A stretch of 64,000 nt of DNA, taken from positions 5,936,001 through 6,000,000 of the forward strand of contig NZ_CP022521.1 in NCBI RefSeq assembly GCF_002234535.1, in the 5' to 3' direction. Below the pieces are notes generated by a model, which was not told the origin of the DNA, ran no database searches, and saw only the letters and a list, made by a program, of their open reading frames with translations. The translations under genes were made by a program, and so were the position numbers. Shown here one piece after another: positions 46,396-56,757 of this stretch; position 1 is the stretch's first letter; every line of letters starts with the position of its first letter. The stretch comes from Actinoalloteichus hoggarensis. GTDB taxonomy: Bacteria; Actinomycetota; Actinomycetes; Mycobacteriales; Pseudonocardiaceae.

Positions 46396-47688
46396 TCAGT
46401 CGCCCTCGCCTCTTCGGTAGGTCACCCCGTTCGCCGCCGGTGGTCTGAGTTTCTGCGCGGCGAAGGCGAGGACCAACAGCGTCACCAGATGCGGCGCGTA
46501 GGCCAGCAGTTCCCTGGGCAGCTCCTCGGTCGACCAGTACAGGGCGTAGAGGACGCCCGCCCCGATCATCGAGGCCGCCGCGACGATCCACCGACGTCGC
46601 AGCAGCTGCACGACGGCGATGCCGATGATCAGCAGTGCCGCGCCGTAGAGCAGCGCGTGCACGGTGATCTCGCCCTGCCGCAGTCGCAGTCCGTCGGCGT
46701 AGCCGAAGAGCGCGGAGCCGCCGAGCAGGCCGGTGGGCCGCCAGTTGCCGAAGATCATGGCGGCCAGACCGATGAAGCCGCGACCGTTGACCTGGTTCTC
46801 CGCGTAGCCGGGCTGGCCGGGGTTGAGCACCAGGGCGGCGCCGCCGATGCCCGCCAGCGCGCCGGACATCAACATGGCCGAGTACTTGTACAGGTAGACG
46901 TTCACTCCGAGGGACTCGGCCGCGACCGGGTTCTCCCCACAGGACCGCAGCCGCAGCCCGAACCGGCTGCGCCACAGCACCAGATAGCTCACCGGAACGA
47001 GCAGCACGCCCAACATGACCAGCGGCGACACCCCGGTGACCAGGCCGCGCAGGATGCCTGCCACGTCGGACAGGAAGACGCGGTCCATCGCCTCCAACTC
47101 GCCGAGCCAGTCCGACAGCGGCTGCGCCGAATAGGTCTCGAACTTGTCGACCGGCGGCGAGGCCCTCGGATTGTTCGAGATGGGGGCGAAGATGAGCGTC
47201 GAGAGGTACTTGGTGACGCCGAGGCCCAGCAGGTTGATCGCCACACCGGAGACGATGTGGTTGACGCCGAAGGTCACGGTGGCCAGGGCGTGCAGCGCGC
47301 CGCCGAGGGCGCCGAAGACCGCCGCGGCGACCAGACCCGCCCACGGGCCCCAGTGGAAGCCCGCCCAGGCCGCACCCCAGGTGCCCAGCACCATCATGCC
47401 CTCAAGGCCGATGTTGATCACGCCAGCTCGTTCGGCCCAGAGGCCGCCGAGGGCGGCGAGCAGGATCGGCAGCGCGAGCCGCACGGTGGACTCGATGGTC
47501 CCCGACGCGGTGAGCTGGGTCAGCCCCGTCAGATACGAGGTGGTGGAGAGCACGACGATGATCGCCGCCACCCACAGCGCCGCCGAGGCCCAGGCGGGCA
47601 CCCGCCGTCCTCGGGTGGGCCCCGGCCTGCCCAGCGGTCCTGCCGAGGGATTCGCGTCGCCCGACAGTGGTGAGACGCTCGTGGTCAT
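46396..47688 (-). CDS. Nucleoside ABC importer permease 2 (YufQ/NupQ-like)
   Basis: A 430-residue branched-chain-type permease (BPD_transp_2) with about 10 helices. LALPILLAALGGLWAERAGVINIGLEGMMVLGTWGAAW is the diagnostic conserved segment; VNHIVSGVAINLLGLGVTKYL and LRSCGENPVAAESLGVNVYLYKYSAMLMSGALAGIGG (EAA-like loop) follow. Family members import nucleosides with a BmpA-type lipoprotein. Its start overlaps the end of the preceding permease gene by four bases. Confidence 0.93.
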   Translation of the reverse strand: MTTSVSPLSGDANPSAGPLGRPGPTRGRRVPAWASAALWVAAIIVVLSTTSYLTGLTQLTASGTIESTVRLALPILLAALGGLWAERAGVINIGLEGMMVLGTWGAAWAGFHWGPWAGLVAAAVFGALGGALHALATVTFGVNHIVSGVAINLLGLGVTKYLSTLIFAPISNNPRASPPVDKFETYSAQPLSDWLGELEAMDRVFLSDVAGILRGLVTGVSPLVMLGVLLVPVSYLVLWRSRFGLRLRSCGENPVAAESLGVNVYLYKYSAMLMSGALAGIGGAALVLNPGQPGYAENQVNGRGFIGLAAMIFGNWRPTGLLGGSALFGYADGLRLRQGEITVHALLYGAALLIIGIAVVQLLRRRWIVAAASMIGAGVLYALYWSTEELPRELLAYAPHLVTLLVLAFAAQKLRPPAANGVTYRRGEGD

Positions 47689-49028
47689 GAGGCACCTCCG
47701 TCATCGGTCGAGGGACGCGACGGGTCACCGTCGGTCGCGGGACGCGACGGGTCATCGTGAGTCGCGGGACGCGACGGGTCATCGTGAGTCGCGGAACGCG
47801 GCCCGTCCGGCGTGTCGGGACGCGGGGGATCGTCTCCCGTCGCCGCACCGGGTTCGCCGGCGGCCGACGCGGGCCCGACTCCGCCGGTGACGCCCTTCGA
47901 CGTCTCCCGCGACGCGGCTGCCTGCGCGGCGGCGGGCACGGCCTCCGCCGACTCACCGGCGTCGTCGATCCGCCCGGTCTGGCGGCCGACCTGCCGTTGC
48001 TGGGCGCGCAGCTCGCGCCGTCGGACCAGCTCGTAGGCCACCACGACGGACAGGACGATCGCGCCCTGCATGATCGTGACGATCTCGCGCGGGACGCCGA
48101 CGTTGTCCAAGGCCAGGGCGCTCTTGTCCAGGAACGCCCACAGCAGTGCGCCGAAGGCGATGCCGACGGGATGATTGCGGCCGAGGAGCGCGACGGCCAG
48201 GCCGGTGAAGCCGTAGCCCGCCGGGAAGTTCAGGGTGAAGGTGTGGTCCCGGCCGAGCAGTTCGGGCAGGCCGGCCAGCCCCGCGACGGCGCCCGAGATG
48301 AGCATCGCCATCAGGATCATCTTCTTGGCGTTCACGCCGCCTGCCGTCGCGGCCGTCGGCGACATCCCGGAGGCCCGCAGCTCGAAGCCGAACCGGGTGC
48401 GGTTCATCAGGAACCAGTAGCCGACGCCGAGCGCGGCGGCCAGGAAGACCAGTCCGAAGACGGTGCCGGAGCTGCCGAAGGAGATGCCGGGGATCTGCCC
48501 GGATTCGGGGATGTGCGCGGTGCCGATGTTGTTGCCGCGCAGCTCGCCGAACATGTCGCTGCGGATGAGGTAGGCGATGACGCCCAGCGAGATCGCGTTG
48601 AGCATGATCGTCGAGATGACCTCGGACACGCCCCGGTAGACCTTGAGGACGGCCGCGATTCCCACCCACGCGGCGCCGACCAGCGCGGCGACCACGATGA
48701 CGACGATCGAGTGCAGGCCGGGCGGCAGGACGATGGAGCCGCCGACGATGGCGGCGACACAGGCGGCGAGGCGGTACTGGCCCTCGATGCCGATGTTGAG
48801 CAGGTTCATCTGGAAGCCGATGGCGGCGGCCAGCGCGACGAAGTAGTAGGACGCCGCCGTGTTGACGATGTCCACCGCCGTCGACCCCTGGCCGACCTGG
48901 CCGATCATGACGCCCAGCGCCTGGAACGGATTGCTGCCCGAGATCAGCAGCGTCAGGCCGCACAGCACCACGGCGAAGCCGATGGCCAGTGCGGGCGGCA
49001 GCAGCCTGGCACGAAACGAGCCCATCAC
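47685..49028 (-). CDS. Nucleoside ABC importer permease 1 (YufP/NupP-like) with repeat tail
   Basis: A 447-residue permease. The membrane part (residues 1-350) shows ALAAAIGFQMNLLNIGIEGQYRLAACVAAI, VSEVISTIMLNAISLGVIAYL and LRASGMSPTAATAGGVNAKKMILMAMLISGAVAGLAGLPELLG. The last about 95 residues are a hydrophilic tail ending in tandem nine-residue repeats (DDPSRPATH), unusual for this family. The GTG at 49028 overlaps the stop of the ATPase gene (GTGA); the next codon is ATG. It pairs with the second permease and the double ATPase. Confidence 0.92.
   Translation of the reverse strand: MMGSFRARLLPPALAIGFAVVLCGLTLLISGSNPFQALGVMIGQVGQGSTAVDIVNTAASYYFVALAAAIGFQMNLLNIGIEGQYRLAACVAAIVGGSIVLPPGLHSIVVIVVAALVGAAWVGIAAVLKVYRGVSEVISTIMLNAISLGVIAYLIRSDMFGELRGNNIGTAHIPESGQIPGISFGSSGTVFGLVFLAAALGVGYWFLMNRTRFGFELRASGMSPTAATAGGVNAKKMILMAMLISGAVAGLAGLPELLGRDHTFTLNFPAGYGFTGLAVALLGRNHPVGIAFGALLWAFLDKSALALDNVGVPREIVTIMQGAIVLSVVVAYELVRRRELRAQQRQVGRQTGRIDDAGESAEAVPAAAQAAASRETSKGVTGGVGPASAAGEPGAATGDDPPRPDTPDGPRSATHDDPSRPATHDDPSRPATDGDPSRPSTDDGGAS
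47697..47805 (-). repeat. 27-bp tandem repeats in the permease tail
   Basis: About four copies of a 27-bp unit related to GTCGCGGGACGCGACGGGTC plus ATCGTGA encode the nine-residue repeat (T/S)xDDPSRPA at the very C-terminus of the permease. The two central copies are nearly identical, the outer ones diverged, so the number may vary between strains. Confidence 0.75.
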
Positions 49029-50626
49029 CGTTCCCTGTCCTCGTCGTCCTCGGCCGCCGTCCGGCCGTCGTCCTGCCCGCTCTCGGTGCCCGCCCCGGTC
49101 ATCGCGGCGCCCAGGTCCTCCGGCGTGACGTCCCTCGGGTCGGCGTCGGCGACAAGCCTGCCGCGCAGCATGACCTTGATCGTGTCGGACAGGCCGATCA
49201 GCTCATCCAGGTCGGCCGAGATCAACAGCACCGCGAGCCCCTGGCCGCGGGCCTGCTTGATGTGCTCCCAGATGCCGGCCTGCGCTCCGACGTCGACGCC
49301 CCGGGTCGGGTGCGAGGCGATCAGCAGCACCGGGTCGCCGGACAGTTCGCGGCCGACGACGAGCTTCTGCTGATTGCCCCCGGAGAGCGCCGCCACGGCG
49401 ACGTCGATGTTCGGCGTGCGGACGTCGAACTGGCCGACGATGCGCTCCGTGTCCTTCCTGGCGCCGTCGATGTCCAGCCACGGGCCGCGCGTGACCGGCC
49501 GCCGGGTCTGATGCCCGAGGATGCGGTTGGCCCACAGCGGCTCACCGAGCAGCAGGCCATGCCGGGTGCGGTCCTCCGGGACGTAGCCGATGCCCGCCGC
49601 ACGCCGGGTCAGGGTGTCCTCGCCAGTGAGGTCGCGCTCGCCGAGCAGGACCTGCCCCGACGTCGCCTTGCGGACGCCCATCAGCGTCTCGACCAGCTCG
49701 ACCTGTCCGTTGCCCTCGACGCCCGCGATGCCGAGGACCTCGCCCGCACGCACCGTCAGGTCGAGGTCGGCGAGCAGCATTCGATCGCTGCGCTCGTCGC
49801 GCAGGTTCAGGCCGACGACGCGGAGCACCTCGCGGTCCGTGACGGTGGACTCGCGGCTCTCGGGGCTGGGCAGCTGACTGCCGACCATCAGCTCGGCGAG
49901 CTGCCGCGAGCTGATGGTCTTCGGGTCGGCCCGCCCGACGGTGGTGCCGCGCCGGATCACCGTGACGGTGTCGGCGATGGCCCTGACCTCGTCGAGCTTG
50001 TGGGAGATGAAGAGGAACGTGAAGCCTTGGCGCTGCATCCCGCGCAGCGTCGCGAAGAGCTCGTCGACCTCCTGCGGCACGAGGACCGCCGTCGGCTCGT
50101 CCAGGATGACGATCCGCGCACCTCGATAGAGGACCTTGAGGATCTCCACCCGCTGCCGATCGGCGACGCCCAGCAGCTCGACCGGCAGCGACAGGTCGAC
50201 GTGCAGACCGGTCTGGCCCGCCAGCTCGTTGATCCGCGCCCTGGCCTTCCGGCCGATGCCGTGCAGTCCCTCCGCGCCGAGGACCACGTTCTCCAGCACG
50301 GTCAGGTTGTCGGCGAGCATGAAGTGCTGGTGGACCATGCCGATGCCCGCCGCGATCGCGTCGGAGGGCGACTTGAACCTGACCTGCTCGCCGTTGATCT
50401 CGATGGTGCCCTCGTCCGGCTGCTGCATGCCGTAGAGGATCTTCATCAGCGTGGACTTGCCCGCGCCGTTCTCACCGCAGAGCGCGTGCACCTCGCCCTG
50501 CTCGACGACCAGCTCGACATCCGAGTTGGCCACCACCCCGGGGAACCTCTTGGTGATCCCGGAGAGCACCACGGCGCTGGGCGCCCGCCCGTCGGCGGCC
50601 TCGGGCGCCTGCCCGGAACTCGTCAT
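49025..50626 (-). CDS. Nucleoside ABC importer ATP-binding protein (double ABC, YufO/NupO-like)
   Basis: A 533-residue protein with two fused ABC domains. The first has Walker A GENGAGKSTLMK, the LGVADRQRVEIL signature variant and ARIVILDEPTAVL. The second has a degenerate Walker A (GIAGVEGNGQVEL), signature LSGGNQQKLVVGREL and LLIASHPTRGVD in place of a canonical Walker B. This asymmetry is normal for the BmpA/RbsA-type importer class. It energises the two downstream permeases. A 385-base gap with a hairpin separates it from the binding-protein gene upstream. Confidence 0.95.
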   Translation of the reverse strand: MTSSGQAPEAADGRAPSAVVLSGITKRFPGVVANSDVELVVEQGEVHALCGENGAGKSTLMKILYGMQQPDEGTIEINGEQVRFKSPSDAIAAGIGMVHQHFMLADNLTVLENVVLGAEGLHGIGRKARARINELAGQTGLHVDLSLPVELLGVADRQRVEILKVLYRGARIVILDEPTAVLVPQEVDELFATLRGMQRQGFTFLFISHKLDEVRAIADTVTVIRRGTTVGRADPKTISSRQLAELMVGSQLPSPESRESTVTDREVLRVVGLNLRDERSDRMLLADLDLTVRAGEVLGIAGVEGNGQVELVETLMGVRKATSGQVLLGERDLTGEDTLTRRAAGIGYVPEDRTRHGLLLGEPLWANRILGHQTRRPVTRGPWLDIDGARKDTERIVGQFDVRTPNIDVAVAALSGGNQQKLVVGRELSGDPVLLIASHPTRGVDVGAQAGIWEHIKQARGQGLAVLLISADLDELIGLSDTIKVMLRGRLVADADPRDVTPEDLGAAMTGAGTESGQDDGRTAAEDDEDRER

Positions 50627-51011
50627 CGATCTCTTCTCTCAGTGGTTGTCACGTCGACCTGCCGAGATGGTGCGAATGAATCCTGGGGTGCCCTCTCGGG
50701 CCCCGGCGCCGCCGGGTGGTGCGCGCCGTGGGCCGCACGGCGGGCCACGGTAGTTCCTCCACGATCGAGGCCGGCTGCCTGCCTGGCCGCAAGTCGGCTC
50801 GGCGGCGTCCGACAGCACTCGATGGTGTTCGCGAGTTGATCTCTGCGGGGGCCCGGCACCGGTGGACGCCTAGGGACTCGGCCCCGGTACTGCCTGCCGA
50901 GCCGGCCGCCGGCCGGATCCGGCGGGCGATGCCGCCGCCGATCCTCGGGCCGGCCTACGGGTCGGCGGGCGGCACCGAGTACGTGCCGCCCGCCGAGAGA
51001 GTCCGCCCGAC
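50627..51011. other. Intergenic between binding protein and ATPase genes
   Basis: No gene. Besides the strong hairpin at 50962-50996 the stretch is featureless GC-rich DNA. Any separate promoter for the ATPase-permease genes should lie here, but none is obvious. Confidence 0.5.
50962..50996 (-). terminator. Hairpin after the binding-protein gene (terminator/attenuator)
   Basis: A perfect 14-bp stem (50962-50975 with 50983-50996, TCGGCGGGCGGCAC and complement) with a 7-base loop begins 16 bases after the lipoprotein stop codon. Placed between the solute-binding protein and the ATPase-permease genes, it would lower expression of the latter relative to the former. Confidence 0.8.
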
Positions 51012-52169
51012 TCAGTTGCCCGTGGGCGTGTCCGGTACCTCGATCGCACCGGAGATGATCTCGCTCCGGTAGCCCTCCAGGGCCTCGATGGTCTCGGCGT
51101 CGAGCAGATCGCCCGAGGTGGAGTAGCCCACGCCGTCGACGCTGAGGTCGAAGTTGGCGGGCATGACCGAGAGGTCGTCCTGCGCGACGGCCGCCAGGAA
51201 GTCGAAGACCGCGACGTCGACGCGCTTGAGCATCGAGGTGACGATGACCTCGTGGGCCTCGCCGACGATCTCCTGGTTGTACTGGTCGGAGTCGACGCCG
51301 ATCGCCTTGACGTCCTGCGAGAAGGCCGCCTCGAAGACACCCTGGCCGGAGGCGCCGGAGGCGTGGTAGATCACGTCGGCACCGGCCTCGATCTGACCCA
51401 GCGCGGCCTCGTTGCCCCGCGCCGCGTCCTGGAATCCGGTGATGTCGCTGCCGGAGGTCAGGTAGGTGTTCTCGATGGTGATGTCCGGCGCGGCCGCCTG
51501 GGCGCCCGCGAGGAAGCCCGCCTCGAACTTCTGGATCAGCGGGTTCTCCACGCCGCCGACGAAGCCGACGTGGCAGTTCTCCGACTCGTAGGCGGCCGCG
51601 ACGCCCGCCAGGAACGAGCCCTCGTGCTCCGCGAAGAGCAGCGCCGTGACGTTCTCCGGGTCGGCAGGCGCGTCGACCAGCGCGAACTCGACGTCCGGGA
51701 ACTCGGCGGCGACGACGTTGAAGGACTCCGCGTAGGCGAAGCCGACGCCGATGATCGGGTCGAACCCGTCCTCGGCCAGCTGCCGCAGCCGGGTCTGCTT
51801 GGCGTCCTCGGACTCGTTCGCGCCCGCGGTCAGCTCACGGATGTTGTCCGGCGAGACGCCCAGCTCCTCGACGGCGCGGTCCAGGCCCGCCGCCGCGGCG
51901 TCGTTGAACGAGGCGTCGCCTCGGCCGCCGATGTCGTAGGCGAGGCCGACCCGCAGGTCGCTGGCGTCGACGTCCTCGATCGGGACCTCGCTCGGCTCCA
52001 CGGCGGCGTCGGCCACCGGGGCCTCGGCCAGCTCACAGCCGCCTGCACCTGCGGCGGAGTCGCCGCCGCCGTCCCCGCCTCCTGAGCTGCTGTCCCTCGC
52101 ACAACCTGCGAGCGCCAGCGCGCCTGTGAGGGCGATGGCCGCGATTGCGGCACCACGCGGTCGGCGCAT
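51012..52169 (-). CDS. BmpA/PnrA-type nucleoside-binding lipoprotein
   Basis: A 385-residue solute-binding lipoprotein. The signal has a lipobox LALAGC (Cys near residue 23) after a hydrophobic core, then a Gly/Ser-rich spacer. The Bmp domain reads DLRVGLAYDIGGRGDASFNDAAAAGLDRAVEELGV, IIGVGFAYAESFNVVAAEFPDVEFALVDAP, HEGSFLAGVAAAYESENCHVGFVGGVENPLIQKFEAGFLAGAQAAAPDI and VIYHASGASGQGVFEAA, matching purine nucleoside receptors. GAAGGAG precedes the ATG at 52169 by seven bases. It delivers nucleosides to the importer encoded downstream. Confidence 0.95.
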   Translation of the reverse strand: MRRPRGAAIAAIALTGALALAGCARDSSSGGGDGGGDSAAGAGGCELAEAPVADAAVEPSEVPIEDVDASDLRVGLAYDIGGRGDASFNDAAAAGLDRAVEELGVSPDNIRELTAGANESEDAKQTRLRQLAEDGFDPIIGVGFAYAESFNVVAAEFPDVEFALVDAPADPENVTALLFAEHEGSFLAGVAAAYESENCHVGFVGGVENPLIQKFEAGFLAGAQAAAPDITIENTYLTSGSDITGFQDAARGNEAALGQIEAGADVIYHASGASGQGVFEAAFSQDVKAIGVDSDQYNQEIVGEAHEVIVTSMLKRVDVAVFDFLAAVAQDDLSVMPANFDLSVDGVGYSTSGDLLDAETIEALEGYRSEIISGAIEVPDTPTGN

Positions 52170-52579
52170 GGTCGAGCTCCTTCCCCGAAGCACGTCAAGG
52201 GCTGTCCACGATATGGACGCCACGATGTGAGACGCCGAACCGTACCCGCTGGTCGGACAGGGTTGGTAGCGGTCGTGTCGCGCGTAACCGAATCGTTGAG
52301 CCGAGTTCACGACGACGCCGGGCGGACGTCGACGGTCCGTGGTAGCTCCCGGGCACCGCCACGACGTCGACTCGCCGGGGCGGCGGACACGCCGAGCGGG
52401 CTCGGTGTTCCTGTTCGGTCGATCACAGCAGGTACCGCCGGCTGTGCTCGGACATTCCCGGCGGTCTAGCATCCGAAATGTCAAGGCTTCGTCAGCGCGT
52501 CGGTTCGGCGGTGGTCACCACCGCCAGAGTTCGAGCGGCGACCAGCCGAGTCCACCAGAGATGTTGGAGGCCGTCCGTC
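52170..52579. promoter_or_regulatory. Divergent intergenic region between lipoprotein and sdhC
   Basis: No gene. A TAGCAT hexamer (52467-52472) is a possible -10 for the sdh operon, giving a leader of about 100 bases, and GGAGG (52566-52570) is the sdhC ribosome-binding site. The lipoprotein promoter must lie at the left end. Confidence 0.45.
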
Positions 52580-53017
52580 ATGGCCAGCACCACCGCCGCT
52601 GAGGCGGGAGCCGCGGACCGGGCCGGCAAGGCCCGACTCGGGGGCACCTTGTATCGGGGCGACCCCGGGATGTGGTCGTGGGTCGCCCACCGCATCACCG
52701 GCGTGCTCGTCTTCTTCTTCCTGTTCGTGCACGTGCTCGACACCGCTCTGGTGCGAGTCTCGCCGCACGCGTATGACGAGGTCATCGCGACGTACAAGAG
52801 CCCGATCATGATCCTGTTCGAACTCGGTCTGGTCGGCGCGGTCCTGTACCACGCACTCAACGGCGTCCGGGTGATGCTCGTCGACTTCTGGGCCAAGGGG
52901 ATCAAGTACCAGCGCCCCATGCTGTGGACCATCGTCGGCATCTGGCTTCTCGTCATGATCCCCGGTTCCTACTACCTGCTCAGCAAGGGCATCGCAGAAC
53001 TCTTCGGGGGAAGCTGA
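52580..53017 (+). CDS. sdhC: Succinate dehydrogenase cytochrome b556 subunit
   Basis: Membrane anchor subunit of complex II. The 145-residue protein has three helices: MWSWVAHRITGVLVFFFLFVHVLDTALV (conserved S/W..HR.TG motif and haem-ligand His region), MILFELGLVGAVLYHALNGVRVMLVDFW (second His) and MLWTIVGIWLLVMIPGSYYLL. The ATG at 52580 has GGAGG nine bases upstream. First gene of sdhCDAB, one base before sdhD. Confidence 0.93.
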   Translation: MASTTAAEAGAADRAGKARLGGTLYRGDPGMWSWVAHRITGVLVFFFLFVHVLDTALVRVSPHAYDEVIATYKSPIMILFELGLVGAVLYHALNGVRVMLVDFWAKGIKYQRPMLWTIVGIWLLVMIPGSYYLLSKGIAELFGGS

Positions 53018-53018
53018 C

Positions 53019-53441
53019 ATGACCGCGACCGGAACCCCGACCACGATCGCCTCGCCGCGTTCGCCACGCAGGCCCGCCGCGCGACGCAGCAACTTCGAGC
53101 TCTACAGCTGGCTGTTCATGCGGCTGTCCGGCCTGCTGCTGATCGTGCTCGTGCTCGGCCACCTCACCATCATGCTGTTCCTCGACGACGGTGTTCAGCG
53201 GATCAACTTCGCATTCGTCGCGGGTCGATGGGCCTCGCCGTTCTGGCAGTTCTGGGACCTGACGATGCTCTGGCTGGCCGGTCTCCACGGCGCCAACGGC
53301 CTGCGGACCGTGATCGACGACTACGCACGCAAGGACGCGACGCGCTTCTGGCTGAAGATGCTGCTGACCGCCTCGATGGTGCTGATCATCGGCCTCGGCA
53401 CGTTCGTGCTGTTCACCTTCGACCCGAACATCGGCAACTGA
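53019..53441 (+). CDS. sdhD: Succinate dehydrogenase hydrophobic membrane anchor subunit
   Basis: A 140-residue protein with an N-terminal Arg/Pro-rich extension and three helices (LFMRLSGLLLIVLVLGHLTIMLFL, FWQFWDLTMLWLAGLHGANGLRTVIDDY, FWLKMLLTASMVLIIGLGTFVLFTF). RLSG and GLHGANGLR are the conserved quinone/haem-site segments. Together with SdhC it anchors the catalytic dimer and passes electrons to menaquinone. It starts immediately after sdhC; sdhA begins 153 bases later. Confidence 0.92.
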   Translation: MTATGTPTTIASPRSPRRPAARRSNFELYSWLFMRLSGLLLIVLVLGHLTIMLFLDDGVQRINFAFVAGRWASPFWQFWDLTMLWLAGLHGANGLRTVIDDYARKDATRFWLKMLLTASMVLIIGLGTFVLFTFDPNIGN

Positions 53442-53594
53442 CACCACCCGAGACCTGCTCCCACCGAAGGTCCGGCCCCGGGCCTGACCGCAAGACCCGC
53501 GTTCTCACCAGGGCGGTGACAGCCCGAGTCGGGGGTTCGACGAACGACAGGGTCCGGCGCACCGGGTCGGTCCCGACATGATGGAGAAGCGCTC

Positions 53595-55375
<1,781 letters not shown>

Positions 55376-55376
<1 letters not shown>

Positions 55377-56176
55377 TGTCTGCCCCCACCACGAGCACCC
55401 CGGAAGCCACCGAGCCGGAGCAGCGGGATCCGGGCGCCCCGCCGCCTGCTCCGGAGGGCTCGACCATCGTCACGGTCAAGATCATGCGCTTCAACCCGGA
55501 GCTGGACGACGAGCCGCGCTGGGAGTCCTTCGACGTCCCGGCGCTGCCCACCGACCGGGTGTTGAACCTGCTTCACCACGTGAAGTGGTACCAGGACGGC
55601 ACGCTGGCCTTCCGACGTTCCTGCGCCCACGGCATCTGCGGGTCCGACGCCATGCGGATCAACGGTGTCAACCGGCTCGCCTGCAAGGTGCTGGTCAAGG
55701 ACTTGGCCTCGTCCAAGGGCAAGACCACGATCACCGTGGAGGCCATCAAGGGCCTGAAGGTCGAGAAGGACCTGATCGTCGACATGGAGCCGTTCTTCGA
55801 GGCGTTCCGGGCGATCAAGCCGTACCTGATCACCAGCGGCAACGAGCCGACCAGGGAGCGAGTGCAGTCCGTCGCCGACCGCGCGCGGTTCGACGACACG
55901 ACCAAGTGCATCCTGTGCGCCGCCTGCACCTCGTCGTGCCCGGTGTACTGGACGGACGACGCCTACTTCGGCCCCGCGGCCATCGTCAACGCCCACCGCT
56001 TCATCTTCGACAGCCGGGACGAGGCCGCCGAGGACCGGTTGGACATCCTGAACGACGCCGAGGGCGTCTGGCGGTGTCGCACGACGTTCAACTGCACCGA
56101 CGCCTGCCCTCGCGGCATCCAGGTGACCAAGGCGATCCAAGAGGTCAAGCGGGCGCTGCTGTTCCGCCGGGTCTGA
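55376..56176 (+). CDS. sdhB: Succinate dehydrogenase iron-sulfur subunit
   Basis: Carries electrons from FAD to quinone. The 266-residue protein has a plant-type ferredoxin domain with the [2Fe-2S] cysteines in SCAHGICGSDAMRINGVNRLAC, the [4Fe-4S] cluster CILCAACTSSCP and the [3Fe-4S] ligands around WRCRTTFNCTDACPRGI. The first about 30 residues are a Pro/Glu/Thr-rich extension. It is the last gene of the operon and overlaps sdhA by one base. Confidence 0.96.
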
Positions 56177-56192
56177 TCCGTCGCTCGACGGT

Positions 56193-56221
56193 CCGCCCCG
56201 ACTCCAGCCCGAGTGGGGCGG
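56193..56221 (+). terminator. Terminator of the sdh operon
   Basis: CCGCCCC and ACTC pair with GAGT and GGGGCGG around a 6-base loop, with one bulged G. It starts 16 bases after the sdhB stop. Confidence 0.7.
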
Positions 56222-56757
56222 GCCGAGCACGGCCGGCCGAGTGCGCTCGACTAGCGCGGCCTGATCGAGCGCGGTCCGGCCGGACCGGTCGGCCATGAGC
56301 CGTTCGACGCGACACGCCGCATACGGTCCGCGACACGGCGGCGGTGTCGGTGTCGCCCGAAGGCATGCGGTGCGGACGTCGATCGCGCGGACCCCGTCGG
56401 CTCGGGCCACGATGGCCGTGTCGGCGACGGAGCCGGCGCGGCGTCACGGCGAACCGTGACACCGCTCGCCCCCTGTCCGATCACGTATCCGTAGATCACC
56501 TGTGTGGTCGATGACGCGGTGTGGCACGGCGGCCGCGCGGGAAGCCCCGGTCGGTTCGCCATCCAGCGTCGGCCGTCGAGCGTGCCCGCTCGTCCGCGGA
56601 CGCACGCGACCGAGGCCGCGGCTGCCCGGAGTGATCGATCCACGCCCGGCTCGCGAGAGACCGGCCGGGCATTCGTTCTGTGTCGACATGAGGATCTCGG
56701 AGGTTCCCGGTGGTGTCGGATGAGGACGCTCGCGGCGGGGTGGCTAGCCTGAGGCTC
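56222..56757. other. Intergenic, no gene
   Basis: About 530 bases of GC-rich DNA without a protein-like frame. The promoter of the following secreted-protein gene should be at the right end (TAGCCT at 56745-56750 is a weak -10 candidate). Confidence 0.5.
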
